A stretch of 64,000 nt of DNA, taken from the NCBI RefSeq assembly GCF_024213195.1, contig NZ_JANAVF010000004.1, positions 496,001-560,000 of the forward strand, read 5' to 3'. This DNA is from Streptomyces sp. TBY4 (lineage in GTDB: Bacteria; Actinomycetota; Actinomycetes; Streptomycetales; Streptomycetaceae). Positions 23,845 through 31,209 of the stretch are shown piece by piece. The position numbers were made by a program, and so were the translations under genes. Position 1 is the first letter of the stretch; every line of letters starts with the position of its first letter. The notes beneath the pieces were generated by a model. That model saw only the letters and a program-made list of their open reading frames with translations. It did not search any database and was not told the DNA's origin.

Positions 23845-25530
23845 ATGACCGACACCGTCGCCCCCGCCCCCGCGGCGCAGCCACCCCGCAGGGAGTACGC
23901 CAAGCTCGCAGCCGACGAGAGCCGCGAGGACTACTCGCTCAGGTACGCGCCCCACTCCTTCCGCCGCTGGAGCCCCGGCACCGTCGCCGGCACCGCCCTC
24001 GGCGGCATCGCCTACCTCGCCGACTTCGCCATCGGCGCCTCCATCGTCTTCGCCTACGGCTTCACCAGCGGGGCAGCCGCGATCCTGGCGGCCGCCGCCG
24101 TCATCTTCGTGACCGGCATCCCGATCGCCCGCGCGTGTGCCACGTACGGCCTGGACATGGACCTGGTCACCCGGGGCGCGGGCTTCGGGTACTTCGGCTC
24201 CACCCTGACCTCCCTCATCTACGCCTCCTTCACCTTCATCTTCTTCGCGCTCGAAGGCTCGATCATGGCCCAGGCCATGCACCAGGCCGTCGGACTGCCG
24301 CTGGAGATCGGGTACCTGGTCACCACGCTCATCGTCATCCCGATCGTCTTCAAGGGGATGGGCGCCCTGGCCAAGGTGCAGGCCTGGACCCAGCCGATCT
24401 GGCTGATCGGGCTGGTCCTGCCCTTCCTCGTGCTCGCCTTCGAGGCCCCCGACGCCTGGGGTGCCTTCGCGCACTTCGGCGGGACGGAGGGGGCCGGCTC
24501 CGGCTTCTCCTGGATCGGCTTCGGCTTCGGCACCGGCATCGCGCTCTCGCTCATCGCGCAGATCGGGGAGCAGGCCGACTACCTGCGGTTCATGCCGGCC
24601 AAGACTCCGGCCAACCGCCGCCGCTGGAACCTCGCCGTGCTCGCCGCAGGCCCCGGCTGGGTGATCATCGGCGCCGCCAAGCAGCTCGGCGGGGCCTTCC
24701 TCGCCTTCGTCGCCCTGGAGGCCGTCGGCAAGACCCACGCGCTGGAGCCGATCGCCCCGCAGCTGGAGGCGCTGCGCCCCTGGCTCGGCGGCCTCGCGCT
24801 GCCCGTGGCCGCCGTGTTCGTCATCGTGTCCCAGATCAAGATCAACGTCACCAACGCCTACAGCGGCTCGCTGTCCTGGTCGAACTTCTTCTCCCGGGTC
24901 ACCCACCGCCACCCCGGCCGCGTCTGGTACATCTTCCTCAACCTCGGCATCGCGCTGACGCTGATGGAGCTCAACATGTTCGCGATGCTCGGCAAGCTGC
25001 TGGGCTTCTACTCCAACGTCGGCATCGCCTGGATCGTCGCCGTCGCCGCCGATCTCGTGATCAACAAGCGGCTCGGGCTCAGCCCGCCGTACATCGAGTT
25101 CAAGCGGGCCTACCTCTACTCGGTCAACCCGGCCGGTTTCGGTGCGATGGTGATCGCCTCCACCGTTTCGATCCTCGCCTTCTTCGGCCTTTTCGGGACA
25201 TACGCCGAGGCCTTCTCCACCTTCATCGCGGCCGGACTCGCGCTCGTCCTCTGCCCGTTGATCGCCTGGGCGACGAAGGGGAAGTACTACCTGGCCAGGC
25301 CGAACACGGTCAACGGCCCGGACGTGGCCGTCTCGGACGTCACCGCCACCCACCTCTGCTCCGTCTGCGAGTCCGCGTACGAGCTCCCGGACATCGCCGA
25401 CTGCCCCGTCGTCTCCGGCGCGATCTGCTCGCTCTGTTGTTCCCTCGACGCGACCTGCGGGGACGTCTGCCGCACGACGGGCCCCGGGGGCCCGGTGATC
25501 CTGCCGCTGCCGACCGTGCGCGGGCTCTGA
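23845..25530 (+). CDS. NCS1-family purine/cytosine permease with C-terminal Cys-rich domain
   Basis: 561 residues from ATG 23845. Twelve or so helices follow a cytoplasmic head with the NCS1 sequence YSLRYAPHSFRRWSPGTVAG. IAQIGEQADYLRFMP and INVTNAYSGSLSWSNFF are hallmark loops of cytosine/purine/hydantoin symporters. After the last helix, residues 505-542 carry eight cysteines (CSVC, DCP, ICSLCC, TCGDVC), probably a metal-binding module not found in ordinary NCS1 carriers. I recall a similar motif linking permease and kinase parts in some proteobacterial sensor proteins; here no kinase follows. Substrate is not determinable by eye. Confidence 0.88.
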   Translation: MTDTVAPAPAAQPPRREYAKLAADESREDYSLRYAPHSFRRWSPGTVAGTALGGIAYLADFAIGASIVFAYGFTSGAAAILAAAAVIFVTGIPIARACATYGLDMDLVTRGAGFGYFGSTLTSLIYASFTFIFFALEGSIMAQAMHQAVGLPLEIGYLVTTLIVIPIVFKGMGALAKVQAWTQPIWLIGLVLPFLVLAFEAPDAWGAFAHFGGTEGAGSGFSWIGFGFGTGIALSLIAQIGEQADYLRFMPAKTPANRRRWNLAVLAAGPGWVIIGAAKQLGGAFLAFVALEAVGKTHALEPIAPQLEALRPWLGGLALPVAAVFVIVSQIKINVTNAYSGSLSWSNFFSRVTHRHPGRVWYIFLNLGIALTLMELNMFAMLGKLLGFYSNVGIAWIVAVAADLVINKRLGLSPPYIEFKRAYLYSVNPAGFGAMVIASTVSILAFFGLFGTYAEAFSTFIAAGLALVLCPLIAWATKGKYYLARPNTVNGPDVAVSDVTATHLCSVCESAYELPDIADCPVVSGAICSLCCSLDATCGDVCRTTGPGGPVILPLPTVRGL

Positions 25531-25690
25531 ACCGGCGCGCACGGCCCGCTCGTACGCATGGCCGGATGCGTACGCCTGCGAGGTACCTCTTCGTGAAAAA
25601 CCGTATCCGCTGAGTAAAGGTCGGGCGTAGGCTCGGGCATATGCGCAATGCGGTTTCCCGGGCAGGTACGTCGGCGGAGGGTGAAACGCG

Positions 25691-25894
25691 ATGAACGACA
25701 GCGGTGCCCTGCTCCCGTGGCTGGTCATACGTGAGGACGACAACGGCAACCGCTACCGGGTGGGCCGGTACTCCACCCGGGCCGAGGCCCAGAAGGTCGC
25801 CGACAGCCTCGAGAGCAGAGGGCACAAACAGCTCTACTGGATCGAGCGGCTCGGCCAGGACAGCACCGCCGGCCGGACCGGAACGAGGAACTGA
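25691..25894 (+). CDS. Small SPOR-like protein
   Basis: 67 residues from ATG 25691, preceded by GGAGG at 25675-25679. The sequence PWLVIREDDNGNRYRVGRY followed by STRAEAQKVADSL is the compact fold of SPOR/sporulation-related repeats that in larger proteins bind denuded peptidoglycan. There is no signal peptide, so a cytosolic role is likelier. Small proteins of this type are widespread in Streptomyces without known function. Confidence 0.75.
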   Translation: MNDSGALLPWLVIREDDNGNRYRVGRYSTRAEAQKVADSLESRGHKQLYWIERLGQDSTAGRTGTRN

Positions 25895-25945
25895 GCAGCG
25901 GGGGCGGCGACGCACCCGCCACCGCCGCTGCCATAGGCTCCGCCC

Positions 25946-26344
25946 ATGACTGTACGAGTGGTCGTGGGCGGAGCCCTTTGTCATGAGGGGCGCCTGCTGG
26001 CCGCCCGCCGGAGCGCGCCCCCGGAGCTGGCCGGGCGCTGGGAGCTGCCGGGCGGGAAGGCCGAGCCCGGCGAGTCCGTGCCCGAGGCGCTCGTGCGCGA
26101 GCTGCGCGAGGAGCTCGGGGTGGAGACCGAGGCGCTGGAGCGGATCCCGGGGGAGTGGCCGCTGAAGCCCGGCCTGGTGCTGCACGTGTGGACGGCCCGG
26201 CTGCTCTCGGGTGATCCGCTCCCGCTGGAGGACCACGACGAGCTGCGCTGGCTGGGTCCCGGGGAGCTGGACTCGGTGGACTGGCTCGACCAGGACCGCC
26301 CGGCCGTCGCCGAGGCGGGCCGCCGGCTCAGCGGGGGCGCGTGA
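25946..26344 (+). CDS. Nudix hydrolase, MutT/8-oxo-dGTP diphosphatase type
   Basis: 132 residues. The Nudix box begins GGKAEPGESVPEALVRELRE and ends EELGV, complete with its catalytic glutamates. The short length and ARRSAPPELAGRWELPGG match MutT-type sanitising enzymes that hydrolyse oxidised dNTPs; CTP-pyrophosphohydrolase activity is also possible. ATG 25946 is 51 bp after the SPOR-like gene, so the two may be cotranscribed. Confidence 0.88.
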   Translation: MTVRVVVGGALCHEGRLLAARRSAPPELAGRWELPGGKAEPGESVPEALVRELREELGVETEALERIPGEWPLKPGLVLHVWTARLLSGDPLPLEDHDELRWLGPGELDSVDWLDQDRPAVAEAGRRLSGGA

Positions 26345-26509
26345 CGCGCACGCGCTAGGCCGTCTGCGCCACAGTGCGCCGGTCCGTGGGGGACCGAGTG
26401 GTACGACGCCGCGAATATCGGGTATGTCGCTATTAATCCCTATCTCGTACTTGTCCCCCGTGGTTCTGTCCCTGTCGAACCGGACTGGGGTCGCCAGCCG
26501 GCCCGGGAA

Positions 26510-26938
26510 GTGATCGGCGTGATCGACACAGACGGTGAATGCGCCGAATGGGCCTTTCCCGCCGAACCGGGTGCCGTCCGCACCGCCCGCCACGCGGTGC
26601 GCGGCACCCTCCGCGAATGGGGTCTCGACGCCGTCGGCGACGTCACCGTGCTGCTGGTCAGCGAGCTGGTCACCAATTCCCTGCGGTACGCCTCCGGTCC
26701 CATCGGGGTCCGTCTCGTACGGCGCAATCCAGCCGCCGCCGACGCCCCGTCGGGTCCGGCGCTTCTCGTGGAGGTTTCGGATCCGCTTCCGGATCCACCC
26801 CGCGAACGGGTCGCCCAGCCCGACGACGAGGGGGGTCGCGGACTCCACCTGGTGGCCGTCTCGGCACAGCGCTGGGGGACCCGGCACGGGAAGTCGGGCA
26901 AGACCGTGTGGTTCGAATTGGCTCTTCCTGGTGAGTAA
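26510..26938 (+). CDS. Anti-sigma-factor-type ATP-binding protein (HATPase_c_2)
   Basis: 142 residues, a stand-alone GHKL ATPase of the SpoIIAB/RsbW type: N-box VSELVTNSLRYASG, then DPLPDPP, the G-box DEGGRGLHLVAV and the terminal WGTRHGKSGKTVWFEL. Such proteins act as anti-sigma or switch kinases in partner-switching networks. GTG 26510 (GGGAA upstream) or GTG 26519 could be the start. The next gene encodes a PP2C phosphatase that ends in a very similar ATPase domain, so the two probably act on one anti-anti-sigma pathway. No sigma factor gene is nearby. Confidence 0.85.
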   Translation: MIGVIDTDGECAEWAFPAEPGAVRTARHAVRGTLREWGLDAVGDVTVLLVSELVTNSLRYASGPIGVRLVRRNPAAADAPSGPALLVEVSDPLPDPPRERVAQPDDEGGRGLHLVAVSAQRWGTRHGKSGKTVWFELALPGE

Positions 26939-26957
26939 CAAGGTGAGGGGCAGTCGA

Positions 26958-27003
26958 CGATCACAGGGCTTGGCTGGAAAACAACGGGATCTTTTTGTGA
27001 TCG
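26958..27003. promoter_or_regulatory. Inverted repeat CGATCACA...TGTGATCG
   Basis: Perfect 8-bp arms at 26958-26965 and 26996-27003 are separated by 30 bp, in the gap between the ATPase and the phosphatase genes. A T-run (26992-26996) lies inside the loop. It may be an operator or weak terminator. Confidence 0.35.
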
Positions 27004-27087
27004 CGAAGGCCGTGTCGTAGAGCGCCGTGGTGCTGAATACTTCGGTCATGGCCGGTCCGGTTGCGGTGAGCTGGAGGGGACGGTCGC

Positions 27088-29721
27088 GTGAGCGAGATAC
27101 CTGTACAGGCACATCAGGCCCGTGTGCCCGGGGGAGCGTCGGGGGAGACCTGGCGCGACTCCCTGTGGCACAGCAGCCCGCCTGGCTCGATATATGACTA
27201 CATAAAGGTCGCTTCCTTCTCGATCGGACCCGACGGGCTGATCGACCAGTGGAGTCTGCGCGCCGAGGAACTCTTCGGGCTGACCGCGGCCGAGGCCGTC
27301 GGCCGTGACCCCGTCGACGCCTTCATGCCCCCGGAGCTGCGCGCCGGCGCGCACCGCCGGGTCGCCGAGATTCTCGACGGCAAGGAATGGACCGGCCTGA
27401 TCCCCTTCCGGATCCCCGGCGGCGATGGTGCGCACGGGGTGGCTGAGATCTATGTGATGCCGACCCAGACCGAAACCGCCGAGCGGGCTGCGCTCTGCGT
27501 CGTGGTCGACGTACGCGCCCTGCGCCGGATCGAATCCGATCTGGCCGCCTCGCAGGCGATATTCGGCCAATCTCCCTTCGGCTTCCTGCTCTTCGGCACC
27601 GACCTCACCGTGCAGCGAGCCAACCGCCGCTTCGCGACCGTCTTCGGCGGCGCCGCCGAGGAGCACCGCGGCCGCACCGTCCACGACTACCTGCCCGCGC
27701 ACGAGGCCGACCGGATGGCCGACGCACTGCGCAGGTGTCTGGAAACCGGCGACTCCGTCAACGACCTCCAGATCACCGGCGCCGCCCCCGGCAGCCGGGA
27801 CAACCGCCACTGGTCCATCAACCTCTACCGGGTCCACGGCGGCACCGGCCGCCCCATCGGGGTCGCCGGCATCGGCATCGACGTGACCCGCCGCCACCTC
27901 GCCGCCCGCGAGGCCGCCGGGGTCCGGCGCAACCTGGCCCTGCTCAACGAGGCCGGACACCGCATCGGCAACTCCCTCGACCTGGAGACCACCGCCCGCG
28001 AGCTCCTCGACGTCACCGTCCCCGGCTTCTGCGACCTGGCCGCCGTGGACCTCTACCAGGGGCTGCTGCTCGGCGACGACGACCGCCCGGCCCGCCCGCA
28101 GGGCCCGGGCGTGCCCAGCCTCCCCGGCCACGGGCCGGGCCGCGCGCCCTCGGCGCCGCTGCGGCGCGTCGCCTTCTCCTCGGCCGTGTCCGACGCGCCG
28201 CTGTCGGGTCCGGGCGCGCTGGTCTCCGTAGGGGAGGTGCACCGGTACCCGGCCGGCTCGCCGGGGGCCTTCGCCCTGCGCACGGCGCGGCCCCGGCTGG
28301 TGGAGGGCGGCGGCTCCGAGTCGGGGGAGCTCGTACAGTCCACGCTCGTCGTCCCGCTGGTCGCCCACGACACCGTGGTCGGGCTCGCGCAGTTCTCCCG
28401 CACCAAGGGCAGCGAGCCCTTCGGCGAACGCGACCGGGCCGTCGCGGTGGAGCTCGCCGCGCGCGCCGCGGTCTGCATCGACAACGCCCGGCTCTACCGG
28501 CGCGAGCACGAGCGCGCGCTGATCCTCCAGCGCAGCCTGCTGCCCCCCGGCGACCCGGAGGCCGCCGGACTCGACATCGCCTGCCGCTACCTGCCGGGCA
28601 ACGCCGCCACCGAGGTCGGCGGCGACTGGTTCGACGTCATCGAGCTGCCGGGGCACCGTACGGCCCTGGTCGTCGGCGACGTCATGGGCCGCGGACTGCG
28701 GGCCGCCGTGGCCATGGGTGAACTGCGCACCGCCGTACGGACCCTCGCGCTGCTCGACCTGGAACCGGCCGAGGTGCTGACCGCGCTGGACGAGATCGCC
28801 CGGGGCCTCGGCGCCCCCGGCGGCTCCCAGCAGGCCTCCCGGGCCGCGCTCTCGCGGGACGCCGACCGCTCCGAGGTCTACCTCGCGACCTGCGTCTACG
28901 CCGTCTACGACCCGGTCACCCGGCGCTGCACCATCGCCAACGCCGGCCACATGCCGCCGGTCCTGGTGGAGCCGGTGGAGGAGGGCGCCGAGCCGCGCCC
29001 CGGACTGCTGCTGGAGATCCCCACGGGGATGCCGCTGGGCGTGGGCGGCGAACCCTTCGAGGAGGTCGAGGTCGAGCTCCCCGAAGGCGCGCTCCTCGCG
29101 CTCTACACCGACGGGCTGGTCGAATCCCGGACCCACCCGCTGGAGGAGGGCCTACGGGGCCTGCGGGACGCGCTGGCCGACCCGGCGCGCCCCCTGGAGG
29201 AGGTCTGCGACCACGTCCTGAACACGCTGGACACCCGGCACGGCGAGGACGACATCGCGCTGCTGATGGCCCGGGTCCAGGGCCTCCCGGTGGACGCGGT
29301 CGGCGACTGGCAGCTCCCGCGCGAGGCCCGCTCGGTGGGCCGGGCCCGCGAACTGGCCCGGGCGAAGCTGCCCGCGTGGGGCCTGGAGGGACTGCTCGAC
29401 ACCACGGAACTCCTGGTGAGCGAGCTCGTCACGAACGCCCTGCGGTACGGCGAGGGCGAGATCAGGCTGCGCCTCCTGCTGGACCGGACCCTCGTCTGCG
29501 AGGTCTGGGACGCCAACCTGGTCCAGCCCCGCCGGCGCCGGGCGCGGGACACCGACGAGGGCGGCCGCGGGCTCCAGCTGGTCGGCCTGCTCTCCGCGGG
29601 CTGGGGCACCCGCCGCACCCACCGGGGCAAGACGGTCTGGTTCGAACTCCCGCTCCCGGGCGCGGTGGCGGAATCGGTGACGGAACTGTCGGCGGAGCAA
29701 CTGCTGAGCATGTACGGATGA
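27088..29721 (+). CDS. SpoIIE-type PP2C phosphatase with PAS, PAS, GAF and ATPase domains
   Basis: 877 residues from GTG 27088. Order: PAS about 30-150 (FSIGPDGLIDQWSLRAEELF), second PAS 155-285, GAF about 290-470, SpoIIE/PP2C phosphatase about 480-700 (GGDWFDVIELPGHRTALVVG, ALYTDGLVE and HGEDDIALL carry the metal aspartates), and a C-terminal HATPase about 735-865 (VSELVTNALRYGEG, DEGGRGLQLVGLL). This is a multidomain partner-switching regulator: the phosphatase reactivates anti-anti-sigma factors while the ATPase may rephosphorylate them. It is probably cytosolic, with no membrane helix. It overlaps the next gene by ATGA. Confidence 0.92.
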   Translation: MSEIPVQAHQARVPGGASGETWRDSLWHSSPPGSIYDYIKVASFSIGPDGLIDQWSLRAEELFGLTAAEAVGRDPVDAFMPPELRAGAHRRVAEILDGKEWTGLIPFRIPGGDGAHGVAEIYVMPTQTETAERAALCVVVDVRALRRIESDLAASQAIFGQSPFGFLLFGTDLTVQRANRRFATVFGGAAEEHRGRTVHDYLPAHEADRMADALRRCLETGDSVNDLQITGAAPGSRDNRHWSINLYRVHGGTGRPIGVAGIGIDVTRRHLAAREAAGVRRNLALLNEAGHRIGNSLDLETTARELLDVTVPGFCDLAAVDLYQGLLLGDDDRPARPQGPGVPSLPGHGPGRAPSAPLRRVAFSSAVSDAPLSGPGALVSVGEVHRYPAGSPGAFALRTARPRLVEGGGSESGELVQSTLVVPLVAHDTVVGLAQFSRTKGSEPFGERDRAVAVELAARAAVCIDNARLYRREHERALILQRSLLPPGDPEAAGLDIACRYLPGNAATEVGGDWFDVIELPGHRTALVVGDVMGRGLRAAVAMGELRTAVRTLALLDLEPAEVLTALDEIARGLGAPGGSQQASRAALSRDADRSEVYLATCVYAVYDPVTRRCTIANAGHMPPVLVEPVEEGAEPRPGLLLEIPTGMPLGVGGEPFEEVEVELPEGALLALYTDGLVESRTHPLEEGLRGLRDALADPARPLEEVCDHVLNTLDTRHGEDDIALLMARVQGLPVDAVGDWQLPREARSVGRARELARAKLPAWGLEGLLDTTELLVSELVTNALRYGEGEIRLRLLLDRTLVCEVWDANLVQPRRRRARDTDEGGRGLQLVGLLSAGWGTRRTHRGKTVWFELPLPGAVAESVTELSAEQLLSMYG

Positions 29722-30377
29722 GCACGGGCAAGTGGCTCTGGACCGCGCTGTGGCGGTACGTCGTGACCGCTGTCGCCGGCGTGGGTGCCCTGGCGGCGGT
29801 GCTGGGCGCCACGGAAGGGCTCACCGACGGGGTGTTCTCGCTGGGCATGCGGGTGGTGCTGGTCGCGGTGCCGCTGCTGACGGTCGCGACCATGGCCGCG
29901 GTCCTCCCGCTGGCCGGCCGCCGGCACGAGCCGCCGAGCGGCGGCCCCCTGCGCATCCGGGGCGGCTGGATGGTGGTGCTTGCGCTGGTCCCGGCGCTGC
30001 CGCTGCTCCTGATCGCCCCGCACCTGTTCCTGATCCTGCTGGCCACCCAGCTCGTCTACGCGACCTGTGTGCTGCCCTGCGAGGACGCCCGCGCCACGGA
30101 GGCCGTCCTGCGCTCGCTCGCCGACCCGGAGGTCCCGGCGGAGCAACGGGCCGGGATCGCGCGGGCGGTCGGCACGCTCCGCACCAGGCCCGTCGTCGAA
30201 TCCTTGATGGGCGCCGCCGTGGACCGGGACCCGGAGGTCGCCGAGGCCGCGCTGGAGAGCCTCTACGGGATCTGGCGGCGGGACGGGGTCGTCGGCGAGG
30301 ACCTGGTGCTGAGGCTTCCCGAACAGGGCCGCGCGCAGGTCCGGGCCCTCGGGGTCAGGGTCCGCAGCCCCTGGTGA
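29718..30377 (+). CDS. Integral membrane protein with HEAT-like C-terminus
   Basis: 219 residues, starting within the stop of the phosphatase gene, so coupled to it. Four hydrophobic segments occupy 10-120, followed by a cytoplasmic helical part with two repeat-like units (LRSLADPEVPAEQRAGIARA and MGAAVDRDPEVAEAALESL), the pattern of HEAT/PBS repeats. I do not recognise the family. The context suggests an accessory membrane component of the phosphatase's signalling path. Confidence 0.75.
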   Translation: MSTGKWLWTALWRYVVTAVAGVGALAAVLGATEGLTDGVFSLGMRVVLVAVPLLTVATMAAVLPLAGRRHEPPSGGPLRIRGGWMVVLALVPALPLLLIAPHLFLILLATQLVYATCVLPCEDARATEAVLRSLADPEVPAEQRAGIARAVGTLRTRPVVESLMGAAVDRDPEVAEAALESLYGIWRRDGVVGEDLVLRLPEQGRAQVRALGVRVRSPW

Positions 30378-30386
30378 GAACCGGGC

Positions 30387-30412
30387 GCGGGCCGCCCCGG
30401 AGGGCGGCCCGC
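30387..30412. terminator. Bidirectional terminator
   Basis: GCGGGCCGCC (30387-30396) and GGCGGCCCGC (30403-30412) form a 10-bp stem with a six-base loop between convergent genes ending at 30377 and 30430. Confidence 0.75.
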
Positions 30413-30429
30413 GATGCCGTGCCGGACCG

Positions 30430-31149
30430 TCAGGCCGCCTGGCCGGCCTTCAGGGCGGCCAGCCGGGCCTCGATCTCCGAGGTCTTGCCGAGGTCGTCCA
30501 GGGACTCGAACTGCGCGTCCAGCGAGGAGGCGGCCAGCTCCTGCTTGCCGAGGGCCATGGCCTCCTCGCGGCGGACCTTCTCCTCGAAGCGGTTGATGTC
30601 GCTGGTCGGGTCCAGCACGTCGATGTTCTTGACCGCGTCCATCATCGTGTTCTGGGCCTGCGCGGTCTTGGCCCGCGAGACCAGCTCGTCGCGCTTCGCC
30701 ATCAGCTCCGTCAGCTTGGTCTTCATCGAGTCCAGGCCGGCCTTCAGCTTGTCGACCACCTCGGTCTGGGCGGCGATCGTCGGCGCGGCCGTCTTCGCCT
30801 CCTTCTCCGACTGCATCTGGCGGCCGAGCGCGACCTTCGCGAGGTTGTCGAACTTGTCGGCGTCGGCGGCCGATCCGGCCGCGCGCAGCTCGTCGGCCTT
30901 CTTGCTCGCCGCGAGGGCCTTGCCGCCCCACTCCTCGGCCGCGTCCACGTCCTCCTTGTGGTCCGCCTCCAGCATCCGCAGATTGCCGATGGTGGTGGCG
31001 ACGGCCTGCTCCGCCTCGGAGATGTTGTTCGTGTAGTCGCGGATGAGCTGGTCCAGCATCTTCTGCGGGTCCTCCGCCTGGTCCAGCAGGGAGTTGATGT
31101 TGGCCTTGGCGAGCTGGGTGACGCGGCCGAGGATGCTCTGCTTGCTCAT
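30430..31149 (-). CDS. pspA: PspA/IM30-family membrane-stress protein
   Basis: 239 residues, almost wholly coiled coil (about 25-220), starting QSILGRVTQLAKANINSLLD, the amphipathic membrane-binding helix of PspA/Vipp1. These ESCRT-III-like proteins coat damaged inner membranes. ATG 31149 follows the site AAGGAGA at a normal distance on this strand. It lies 60 bp downstream of a TPM-domain protein on the same strand; the two are probably an operon handling envelope stress. Confidence 0.93.
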   Translation of the reverse strand: MSKQSILGRVTQLAKANINSLLDQAEDPQKMLDQLIRDYTNNISEAEQAVATTIGNLRMLEADHKEDVDAAEEWGGKALAASKKADELRAAGSAADADKFDNLAKVALGRQMQSEKEAKTAAPTIAAQTEVVDKLKAGLDSMKTKLTELMAKRDELVSRAKTAQAQNTMMDAVKNIDVLDPTSDINRFEEKVRREEAMALGKQELAASSLDAQFESLDDLGKTSEIEARLAALKAGQAA

Positions 31150-31209
31150 GTGCGGTGTCTCCTTGGGGAGGTGGGGTGTGTGACGTGGAGTGAGGAGGGG
31201 TGCCGTGGT

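Noticed and set aside
26958..27003. TCACA/TGTGA half-sites considered as a Crp-type site
   Set aside because: The half-sites face the wrong way (TCACA first) and are 30 bp apart, unlike TGTGA-N6-TCACA; listed only as an inverted repeat.
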